Assembly: GCA_015345905.1 (NCBI GenBank)
Contig: JADDTR010000035.1
Span: forward strand, 113,860 to 177,859
Direction: 5' to 3'
DNA from: Aotearoamyces nothofagi
Lineage: Eukaryota; Ascomycota; Leotiomycetes; Leotiales; Tympanidaceae
DNA length: 64,000 bases
Shown: positions 12,836-21,515 of the stretch, piece after piece
How positions within the stretch are numbered: position 1 is the first letter of the stretch
Layout of the letters: every line of letters starts with the position of its first letter
The notes under the pieces: generated by a model
What the model saw: the letters and a program-made list of their open reading frames with translations, nothing else
Told to the model about the DNA's origin: nothing
Databases searched by the model: none
Position numbers and translations under genes: made by a program

Positions 12836-12949
12836 ATGTGCCTCCCATGCTGGCCTTTCTCCGATGTCTACCTCGAGCAACGACCGAAGCCAAAGCCTAC
12901 GCCTTACTATTATTCCGCTCATGGTATCATACGTACCCCGGCTCAAGTG
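12836..12949 (+). CDS. Possible first exon of a small Cys/Pro-rich protein
   Basis: An ATG in a good context (caaaATG) opens a 38-codon frame starting MCLPCWPFSD and then rich in Pro, Lys and Tyr. It runs into a clean donor (GTAAGC at 12950). The reading frame left open at the donor is the same as that of the downstream locus at 13304 if an acceptor near 13098 (ctacataAG) is used, so this could be the 5' exon of that gene. The sequence between looks like a CA-rich leader, however, so a separate small gene is equally possible. MCxxC at the extreme N-terminus resembles a lipid-anchored tail, which is a weak inference. Confidence 0.35.
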
Positions 12950-13303
12950 GTAAGCATTCCATTTCTTTCTACACTACACTGCTGCCTATAATTGTCCTCT
13001 CATCACGCGGCGACGTATATATGCCCGACCTGGTGTTCCTCAACTGTCCCGAAGTGAATGCGTCGACTACACTTACTCTCTGTCAAACAACTACATAAGC
13101 GAAATCTCACTTCCATCTCTTCACCACGCAACAACAGCAGCAAATACCCTCAAACAAACACCTTACATATCCATCGAATCTTTCTGTCCAGCCGTGCAGA
13201 GTCCATTGGCAACCTACACATTGCCATCGGTGTCGATATTCAGACTCTCACCGCTCCTTTCACCCGGCTCTTCTCAGGCTCGAAGCTAATCAATAACATC
13301 ACC

Positions 13304-13994
13304 ATGCCTGCCAACTATCAACCTCAAGTTGGCGATACTTCGAAAGGTCCTGTCATTGGAACATATATTGCCCGCTACGACAATAGGCCTTATGCTTGTC
13401 CTGTCCTCGTCCCTGGTGCATTTCCACCTGGCATACTTCCCGGCCCTAACTACCCTCCGAGTAGACCCTTCACCGTAGGCCCGGCACAACCTTATAGCAA
13501 CAGCATGAACATTACCATCCAACAGAACAACGGCCACGGCTATATTGGAGGCCCTGGTTGGGGAACTGCAAGTCATTCCAGCACACGATTACTTAGAAGA
13601 GTTTCAACTGATCTATATGCTAACTGCTCTTCTGCTCGCGTAGTATATGCCAGGTCCTATGATGGCACCAGCCCCTCAGATCTGGCAGTATCCTGGTGCT
13701 GGAAGATACTTGGTTCCACCCCAGGTGCCCTATTGGGGTCGTGGACAATACAATGTTGCTGGTCGTACTCACGTTGAACACATGACGGATATGCGAAATA
13801 GGGCTGATAATCGTCCACAGGATATGGTCCCTTCTGATCCTGACCCCTGGAGAATGTACGAAGTACAGGAACTCGATGGAAATTGGACTCGTCGCAATCG
13901 GTACACCATCGACAGCGGCGACATTGGCAAAATCAAATGGTATCAACGCGCTGACGGTACTTTCTTTGCGAAGCTTGTGGCGGCACCGAGTTGA
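13304..13994 (+). CDS. Uncharacterised Pro/Tyr/Gly-rich protein, two exons
   Basis: I do not recognise this gene. The ATG at 13304 has a strong context (caccATG) after a CA-rich leader. Exon 1 reads MPANYQPQVGD and a Pro/Tyr/Gly-rich segment (to 13567); exon 2 (from 13644) is similar and then turns more ordered (DPWRMYEVQELDGNW, TIDSGDIGKIKWYQ). The best junction is a GC-AG intron, donor GCAAGT at 13568 and acceptor gTAG at 13643, with a TGCTAAC branch site 19 nt before the acceptor, giving 204 residues. A GT-AG alternative (13557-13653) also keeps frame. The C-terminal 60 residues look like a small conserved domain, perhaps binding a partner through its Trp/Tyr residues. No pathway is assigned. 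Confidence 0.6.
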
Positions 13995-14794
13995 TTGCTT
14001 TTATCCAATTTGTAAGCACACCGAACTCTTCATCTGACCTCACTATACTGATCATTCGTCTTTAGCACTTCTCTCCTTTCACCTCAACGTCTTTAATTTC
14101 CAATTCCTCGCGATGACAGTTCAAAATAGGAGGAATAGTGGAGATGGCAAATGAGTTTCTCGTTCTTGATGCCTTCGGTAGACATGTGGTGTTATGATGG
14201 CGGTTATGGCAATACTGGAGAGGATCAGTTCATGTTTTGCTTCACTAATTGATTGATCTTTTCTTGGCGTGGAATCATTTCTACAAGGCAGTTCTGACAC
14301 GAAATCGGATGAGAAAGGCTAGATAGGTCGTGGGCAAAGTATAACGTCACTCGGTTCTATGACTTTGCATTTAGTCTTACCCCAATGCTCAAGAAGTCGA
14401 CATCTTACAAATATGAGTCTCGGTGCTCTAATTCGAGGAATAGTTCCTTTGCCTATGAATTAATACTGCCGTACGCATTATACAATAGATGACTTGATCT
14501 TCTCCGAGTTGCCATCATTACTTCGAGAAATTCAAACATAAAATTTCACCAAGGCTTCTTCTTCCACGTACATTTTCCTCAACCAGGAGCGCTTTTACTT
14601 CTTTGTTTCGGCGCGTCTATAATTGAAATTCTATTCGTCAACCGTAGATATGTATCAATCTCCATAATCTAAGCCTCGGTAGCTCCCGCAGACGCGAACC
14701 CCACATAAATAACAACATCATCCTACCTTCAAGTACATCGATACCCCAGACGCAAACCACTCTTTATGTCTGTCTCTCCGCTGCGAGCCCCGAG
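13995..14794. other. Intergenic region upstream of CAB5
   Basis: No gene is seen. The sequence includes probable 3' UTR of the preceding locus and the promoter of the dephospho-CoA kinase gene. A CT/CA-rich leader runs up to the start codon. Confidence 0.4.
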
Positions 14795-15604
14795 ATGCTG
14801 CTCCTCGGTCTAACAGGTTCGATTGCAACTGGCAAATCCACCGTCTCCAACATCCTCCGCGCCCCACCCTACAACATCCCCATCATCGACGCCGACGTCA
14901 TTGCACGACAGGTCGTCGAGCCCGGCACCCCAGGCTACAATAAGATAGTCGCACATTTTGAAGCCACGACTCCCGACCTCCTCCTTCCTGCTGACGAGAC
15001 ACATAATGGCAAAGGCAGGCCACTTAACCGGCCGGCGCTTGGACGGCGCGTGTTTGGCGATAGCGAGGAGCGCAAGAAGGATCGTGCGGTGCTGAATGGT
15101 ATTGTTCATCCGGCGGTACGCTTTGAGATGTATAAACAGCTGCTCAGTCATTATGTACGCGGTGACTGGGCAGTGGTTCTGGATGTGCCGCTGCTGTTCG
15201 AGAGTGGGCTTGATGCGCTGTGTGGGACGGTGATGGTTGTCGCAGTTAGCGATCCAGCGATCCAGATGAAGCGGCTGAGGGAAAGAGATAGCCACCTCAC
15301 AGATGAGGATGCGAAGAATAGAGTCCTGAGCCAGGGCGATGTGAGAGAGAAGGCGAAGAGGGCTGAGGCGAGAGGCGATAGCAGGGGGGTTGTGGTGTGG
15401 AATGACGGCGGAAAGGAGGAGTTGAAAAAAGAGATCGACGGGGCGATTAAGAAGATCCAGGAGAATAGTCCACAGTGGTGGGCTTGGTTACTTTTGCTTG
15501 TGCCTCCGCTGGCGGGGTTGCAGGGCTTATGGACGTACTATAGGAATACGAGGATCAACCAAGCATGGAGGGAAGAGGAGCTGAGACAGAAAGCTAAGTT
15601 GTGA
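14795..15604 (+). CDS. CAB5: Dephospho-CoA kinase
   Basis: This enzyme phosphorylates the 3'-hydroxyl of dephospho-CoA with ATP, the last step of coenzyme A synthesis. The single exon encodes 269 residues. It opens at once with the P-loop GSIATGKST (residues 8-16), followed by DAD (32-34), the family's substrate-site motif. LNRPALGRRVF, IVHPAVR and VLDVPLLFESG are further CoaE hallmarks. The C-terminal extension has a hydrophobic segment (about 228-249) and a basic tail, as in eukaryotic monofunctional forms that sit on mitochondrial or ER membranes. The start leaves only seven residues before the P-loop motif, normal for the family. It stands alone, with no CoA-pathway neighbours. Confidence 0.93.
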   Translation: MLLLGLTGSIATGKSTVSNILRAPPYNIPIIDADVIARQVVEPGTPGYNKIVAHFEATTPDLLLPADETHNGKGRPLNRPALGRRVFGDSEERKKDRAVLNGIVHPAVRFEMYKQLLSHYVRGDWAVVLDVPLLFESGLDALCGTVMVVAVSDPAIQMKRLRERDSHLTDEDAKNRVLSQGDVREKAKRAEARGDSRGVVVWNDGGKEELKKEIDGAIKKIQENSPQWWAWLLLLVPPLAGLQGLWTYYRNTRINQAWREEELRQKAKL

Positions 15605-16496
15605 TGGATTTGGATTTGGATTTGGATTTGGATATCATGTCTTTGTTCAAAGCTAGGTGTTTGCTGTTATTCTACTATACCCAGCATCACAATCTGCAGC
15701 TGGGCATGGAAGACACTCTGGCCAGATGTGCTAGTATCCAGCCTTGGCGCGGACCATGATGATAAACAATCTTATGATGAGATAGATGTTCTACTACAGC
15801 AGCTCAAGGACAACAATGAGCAATGTTACCAGCGTTGGGTCCTACCAGAAGATTCAAGGTCATGGCCTCATTAGCTACATGTTGTTCTGGGGAGAGGAAT
15901 TGAATATTACTGTACTGTACGATCAAGCTATCTATCCAATTATCACAGAACATTTGTCAAAGTTGATGGATTTTTTTGTTTCAGTTCCAGGTTTGCATCA
16001 TGTGACAATGTGATCAATAATTTGGTTTCCTCATTCGTCCACTCCAATTATCTTCCGTGCAAACCAAGCATTTCCACATGTGAAACGCCAATTCCGACGT
16101 TTCCCAAACATATCATGACTTGTTCGTTTGAATTCTACAGCAAATAGGTTTCATCTTCTCTGCGTACATCCTAATTGACACGTCTGTTATCTTCTACCTG
16201 TACTCCTGCCTTGGAAATCCTCATTACTGCGCTCATATATCTATTCTTTGGCCTTCACTACCGACTCAGATCTGTAAAGGCAGTCAATTTGTGAATCCAT
16301 GATTGCAGGACGTGTTGAAAAGATTGACGACAGTCTCACACGCCTTGCGTCGACCTGAAAAGCTGATGGTTATGGTGATTGAGGCGTGAGACCTGGTGCT
16401 GTGCAGCTCTTTCGAACCCTGGCGACTGCAGATAAAGGCACCGGTATCATTGGACTAATATTGGTGCGTCCGCCTGTGTCGGGCGTGGTTCCAATT
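15605..16496. other. Intergenic region with a tggatt hexamer repeat
   Basis: Immediately after the CAB5 stop there are four to five copies of ggattt (about 15605-15632). The rest is probable 3' UTR and the leader of the next gene. A 75-residue open frame at 15786-16013 shows no domain and is not accepted. A short palindromic run with tactgtactgtac lies at 15907-15920. Confidence 0.4.
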
Positions 16497-18254
16497 ATGC
16501 CAAGGCCTCGTAATATCATCGAATACTTTGCTGGAGGAAACTTGTGTCCAGCCTATAAATCTCATGGGCTACCATGTCCACCACCACAGACTCCTCCCAT
16601 TACGCCGCCGCAGTCATCTCCTGTATTGTCTCCAAAGCCACCTTTGGCTCAAAAGTCGGCTTCAACACCGAAGCCAGATTCACCTCCAAGCTCACCTCCC
16701 CGGCAAAGATCTCGATATCGAAATTGTCGAACAAAGGTCAGGGTGGTCGTCGAGACCGACTCGGAGCCAGATGACAGCAGTGAGTTATCGGAGACTTCGG
16801 TGGATTCTATTAAGAGCAAAAAGGTCCGATTCAAAGATGTCAAGGAAGCTCCAAGAAAATCTGCGTTAAAGAAGAATAATGAAGGAATGGGGGGTATGAA
16901 AGGCGAGGGTGGAAGTAGTAGATGTAAAGATGTATGCCCTTGCAAGACTAAAGATTATCAAGGAGGAGAGGGAAGGAAAGACGACAATGGTAACAGGAAT
17001 GATAAGGATAAGGATTCTGGGAAGAACAATAAAGGCGGGGGACAGATGCAGAACAATGGAGGGGGTCAACAATGTCAACATCAGAATCACCAACATCAAC
17101 ATCAGCATCAACCCAAACAAAACCCCAACAACAACTTGCAGAGCTCCCGACCTCAACCGAGTCCACAGCAAGCCCAAGTCAAAAAGAACTTTTCTGATTT
17201 CATCCGAAGAAACATGTCTCGTATTGTCCAACCATCTCGATCTGAGGTCATCATCCGCGAAGACGTGATTGAGATTCCGTCCGATCCAAGACCCAACGCT
17301 TTCTTCGATGCTCGAACAGGTATGCTACGGGTTTATCACGGCCCAATGTACGGCAATCCCTTGGGAACTCTCGTTCCGCTCTCGAACCCCAATGTCCCTA
17401 TCGGCACTCCTGCACCAGGTGGGTGGCCCGGTGCTTTTGGCGGAATGATGGGTGGTGGATGGCCGTTTGGTTATCGTGGTGGGCCTCCACCGGGTGTCGG
17501 TGCTGCCCATCCTCCCTCTGGTGGAAATGGCTCTGCATCTGGAAATGTAAATGGAGACCGACAGAGCAATAACGGACCACCACCTCAGAATCACGCAAAC
17601 GCAGGAAGCCATAACACCAATCACAACTCAAATTCGCCCAACAACAACAACAGCAACAGCCAGTCAGTCCCGGGCGCCTGGCACAGTACTGACAATGATA
17701 ATGATGAGAACAAAAGTAGTCATGCTGACGGTACCTGGGCTCCACAATCCAACAACGCTCGATGGGGCGACGGCTCATCTAGTCCAAAGCCTGACAATAA
17801 TGATACCTGGACCTACTCGTCTGGCGATAACCAAAACAACAACAAATCCACCAAGTCTGACCCAACACCAAGCTGGGGCTATGCTTCGGCCGGTGGCACC
17901 ACATCCAACAATTACCACAACACCAAAAACAAAGGCAATTGCAACAGCAGCACCGACAGCGGCCCAGACTGGGGCGGCGCAGCCGGCACCGCCATGCTAA
18001 GCAACAACAAGAGCAGCAGCAGCAGCACCACCCCCACTCCAACATGGACCACGCCCACCGAGAACCAGACCGCTCTCTCTGCCGGTTCCTGGAACGACGA
18101 TACGGCCACCGGACCGACACAGCCTGAGGCCAGCGCCGACGACTCCTGGGGCCCGCCGCCTGTGGCTGCGGCGTGGGGGGATATGAATGCCGCGAAGAGC
18201 GCAAAGGATTGGGATGCTGTGAGTGAGGTTAAGGTGCCGACGGTGGGATGGTAG
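16497..18254 (+). CDS. Disordered protein with Trp/Gly (WG/GW-like) C-terminal region
   Basis: I do not recognise a named gene. The open frame extends upstream to a GTG, but the first in-frame ATG is at 16497, giving 585 residues (MPRPRNIIEYF). The N-terminal 25 residues look ordered, followed by a Pro/Ser-rich tract, an acidic Ser-rich segment, KSKKVRFKDVKE, then long Asn/Gln/His/Gly-rich disorder. A short conserved-looking block (about residues 240-300: FSDFIRRNMSRIV, RTGMLRVYHGPMYGNP) is the best candidate for a folded element. The last 195 residues contain about ten isolated Trp residues in Gly/Ser/Asn/Asp context (GAWHS, ARWGDG, SWGYAS, DWGGAAG, SWGPPP, VGW). That pattern resembles Argonaute-hook regions. 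It may instead be generic low complexity. Confidence 0.75.
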   Translation: MPRPRNIIEYFAGGNLCPAYKSHGLPCPPPQTPPITPPQSSPVLSPKPPLAQKSASTPKPDSPPSSPPRQRSRYRNCRTKVRVVVETDSEPDDSSELSETSVDSIKSKKVRFKDVKEAPRKSALKKNNEGMGGMKGEGGSSRCKDVCPCKTKDYQGGEGRKDDNGNRNDKDKDSGKNNKGGGQMQNNGGGQQCQHQNHQHQHQHQPKQNPNNNLQSSRPQPSPQQAQVKKNFSDFIRRNMSRIVQPSRSEVIIREDVIEIPSDPRPNAFFDARTGMLRVYHGPMYGNPLGTLVPLSNPNVPIGTPAPGGWPGAFGGMMGGGWPFGYRGGPPPGVGAAHPPSGGNGSASGNVNGDRQSNNGPPPQNHANAGSHNTNHNSNSPNNNNSNSQSVPGAWHSTDNDNDENKSSHADGTWAPQSNNARWGDGSSSPKPDNNDTWTYSSGDNQNNNKSTKSDPTPSWGYASAGGTTSNNYHNTKNKGNCNSSTDSGPDWGGAAGTAMLSNNKSSSSSTTPTPTWTTPTENQTALSAGSWNDDTATGPTQPEASADDSWGPPPVAAAWGDMNAAKSAKDWDAVSEVKVPTVGW

Positions 18255-18848
18255 GTGGGTTTGGGGTTGGTGCTGGATTTGATGTGGGTGTTGGTGTTTT
18301 GTTTGGGGGGAAGTACTAGAGCGAGAAGGTGCTGCTGGGTTGGAGCTTGTAGCTTCTTTTTTTTTTTTTTGCAGAATAGATCTCTCGCAGTAACAGATCT
18401 TTTGCGTCATAACTAAAATGCTCTCAGTAATAGAGCTAGGAGAATCAATACAGCTTTTTCTTTTGGTATTTTCTTTTTTTTCGATGACGCGTATCATGTA
18501 TGTCTACTATCGTAACGTGAACACATTTAATGAGCAATTTTCACATATTATTGGTTTCTAAAAAACACAGTAGTTGCATAGCATTCATTACCTGCCACTG
18601 TAAGGTTCGACTGGGCTAAGGTCTATATCACAGACATTCGTACAAAGGAAAGAGTATAGGAAACACGAGTACTCGGGATGTTACCATACCTCCATACATA
18701 CTCCAATGATTACTTTTTTCTGGGGGGGAGGAAATAAGAAAATCTCAGCTGTTGTGGCCTTCGGATGAAGCGCAAAGCAAACAGCACGAGGCAAAAGCTG
18801 AACGCCATAGCAGAACAGTGGAAGAAAATAACAAAGGAGATAGAGGCG
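18255..18848. other. Convergent intergenic region
   Basis: This is the shared 3' side of two convergent genes. It has a poly-T run at about 18357-18370, another T-rich run near 18465-18482 and a G-run at 18724-18731. No RNA gene is seen. Confidence 0.4.
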
Positions 18849-20619
18849 TCAGTCATCCATAACAGTGCTTACATGAAGAACAGCCTCGGCATAGTTGCGA
18901 TTGATGACTAAGCAAGTTTCGCCAGGTCGAGTCTGCCACATACCGTTAGGGCCGATGGCGAACTCCTGGTGTCCCGTCGTGACGACTACTTTGCCAGAAG
19001 CTACTGAGAAAATACGTAGTCCGGGGGCCTTGACATCCCAGGAGTGAGTGGAACCAGCGATGAGATGTTGGACCTGAAAGGTGGCGCCGGAAAGTTTGAT
19101 GCCATTCTGAGTTGAGCTGATGTAGCCGGAAGAGAATGCGACACCTATAACTCATGGTTAGTCACTGCTCGCTCGTTCACCAAACTTAAGAGGTCAATAA
19201 ATACCCTCGGCGTCTTCAGCGTAATCATGACTGCTCTCTACGGTTCCACGAAGTCTTCCCGGGTCAATCTCCCAGTTCTCCATGGTCAACAATGACGTAT
19301 CCTGCGAAGTGGATTGGCCGCCAACGACTATACTTGTACGTCGTGCAAGAGATCCCATTGGTTTTGGTGGCTCAATCTTTGTGACTTTGATAGGGGACGA
19401 GCTCTTCGGTACAGGATGCTTGAAATTTTCCTTTGCAAACTCATCGTCCGACGAAGACTCATTTAGTGTAATTGCCTTCGTGATACGGGATCTGGTCGAC
19501 CTCCTAACTTGCATTGGGGAACCCTTGTCAGTGGTTGATTGCATAGCTCCTAGATTAGGCCTTCTCGACTCATCTAGAGTCTTGATTGGTGACTTATCCA
19601 CGCCAGCGGAAACATTGCTACCACTACCTGGGACCTTTCCATGGTATCCTTGACGTTCCTGCTCTTCAGTGATTACAGTCAAAGTCCCGTCTTTGTTGTC
19701 GTATAGGATTTCACCAACATGATGTACCTGCGTTTGGTTAGCTTGCATTTGACCTATGGAGGCTTGTATACCCACATTCATGTGCTGCCCAAGAGTAGCT
19801 CGCCTAGTGTAGACTTTACCACATGTATCTACTGGACAGTAAAAGCTATTCTCCCCATGCTGATAACCTTGTGGCAGGATTGGAACCATGGAGACTTTGG
19901 GAGGAGGCTTGCTCCTCGACCGCTCCTGTTTGATCTTGGCCTCTTTCGGAGGAGGACTGCTGTCCATCTCCGAGTCTGTCTCAGACAGCCGCTCAGATTT
20001 AAGGTGATTCAGTTCCTCGTGGTCGCAACTTTTGAGAATCGTCCTTAGAAGTTCGTCGTTGCGGCCAACTGATGACCGAGGTGCCACCGGCGTCGATTCA
20101 TGGCGTTTCGACTGGGCTTCGTCACCAGTAATCGACGTTAAACCTTTGGCTGGGCTCTCGCTATGCTGGGAATGAGCCGGCAGTGTTTTGGTAGCACTCG
20201 ATGTCACGTCAACGCTCTGCTGTCGCTTACGTTTAGATGGAAGGTTGTCAGCTCCAGGCACATCATAGAGTTGTCTAGTGAGACGGGAATCATTTCGTTG
20301 ATTCTGGTGCTTGAGATCCTTTCGATCCTTGCGATCCTTTTTCCTCTTCTTTCTCTCGCTATCCTCACCCTCTCCGCCAAGGCCTCCATCCCGTGATTTT
20401 CTCTTGGAGCTTTTGGTGAGAAGGGAGGGTCTATCCTGCGCTCTAGCCAGAAAGTCAAGTTCAGCCTGCAGTTGCTCTTTGATGAAATCATCGTACGGGA
20501 ACTCAGCGCTGGCTGGCGTGCTAGCCCTGTCGGATCTTGGGGGGGAGGCTGAGCTACAAGTTAGTTACGATCTAAAGCTGCTGAGTTGACCTGGTTGGGC
20601 GTGAACCTTTTCTTGCCAT
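18849..20619 (-). CDS. C2H2 zinc finger protein with CENP-C/Mif2-type cupin domain
   Basis: The predicted 541-residue protein is built from four exons (20619-20591, 20553-19776, 19727-19205, 19144-18849); introns are 37, 48 and 60 nt and all joins keep frame. The N-terminal half is basic and disordered, with Lys/Arg runs (RKKRKKDRKDRKD, SKRKRQQ) suited to nuclear import. A C2H2 finger (C249, C254, H267, H271; C-x4-C-x12-H-x3-H) is complete only after the 48-nt intron is removed. RRSTRSR at about 350 faintly recalls the CENP-C motif. From about 430, ENWEIDPGRLRG and a cupin with KVVVTTGHQEFAIGPNGMWQ follow the pattern of the Mif2/CENP-C dimerisation cupin. A role in chromatin or centromere binding is inferred. 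It is not an ordinary Mif2, which has no zinc finger. Confidence 0.75.
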
Positions 20620-21515
20620 TGTTGGTTGAAATGTAACGATAGCACCTTTCACATATCGGATCTCAGCAAGGAGTAGCAACTAGCGATTGCAAGAGCCTCT
20701 TGGCTGTGAATTGGAATGTGGAGATGCGCGAGCGCGTGAGTTTGCGCGTCTAAGGAGGCGAAGTTGGAGCTGCAGCGCTGATGGATGGAAAGTCGCGACT
20801 GCGTTTCGCGTTTTAGATAAGCGAGGTCCCTTATCGCGCTATCGCGCTATCGCGCAATCTGACAATCTGATCCTCGGCTCCTTGCGATAGACGACGCACC
20901 TCCAGAGACCTTACCTCCAGCGTAACGCATCATCAACTATCATGAAGCACTGCTCGTTGCAACGCAGCATCGCGCAATCGTTGGGCTCTCTGAAGGCCTT
21001 GAACGGCCTCCCCAAGATATGGACTACGTCGTCAGCTCTATCGTATTGTCATGAGTTGCAGAAAATCTCGCCAACGCGATCTGCCACGCCCCGGAATGTA
21101 GGGATGTAGGTTAGAGGAATGGTGTAGACCACCCCTAGAAATCTCTTTTATCGTCATATCAGGCCTGCGATAACATAGCAAGGCTCCATCTTCTAGATGT
21201 CCCGGCCTCTTTCAATCTTTCAATGCTTCAACTTTCACTCTTTTGACCAGCCTTCTAGACATACGCTCATTTTCCAAGTCTCATCCGGGAGGCATCTACC
21301 ATTCATTACCTTTCTACAATTTACAATTATAACTTTCTTATATCTAAACGAACGCCACGAAGGCCAACCTCTTCAAGCCACTATCTATCCGACAATTCCG
21401 ATACCACGAGAGAATCCTTAGGCCTTTCCTACCTGACTGTCAGCTTAGTTCTCTCGGCGTACTTGGAGAGTCAATCTTAAGGAGATCGGCTGGTACTGTA
21501 TGAGAAACCATCATC
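20620..21515. other. Divergent intergenic region
   Basis: This separates divergent genes and should hold both promoters. There is a cgcgctat repeat at about 20835-20856 (three tandem tatcgcgc-like units). Short open frames do not look coding. A CT-rich leader precedes the ATG at 21516. Confidence 0.4.

Noticed and set aside
15786-16013. 75-residue open frame after CAB5
   Set aside because: Low coding appearance and no domain.
16386-16496. Upstream extension of the Trp/Gly-rich protein to a GTG
   Set aside because: A GTG start is unlikely in a fungal nuclear gene, and the first in-frame ATG (16497) leads directly into a plausible N-terminus.
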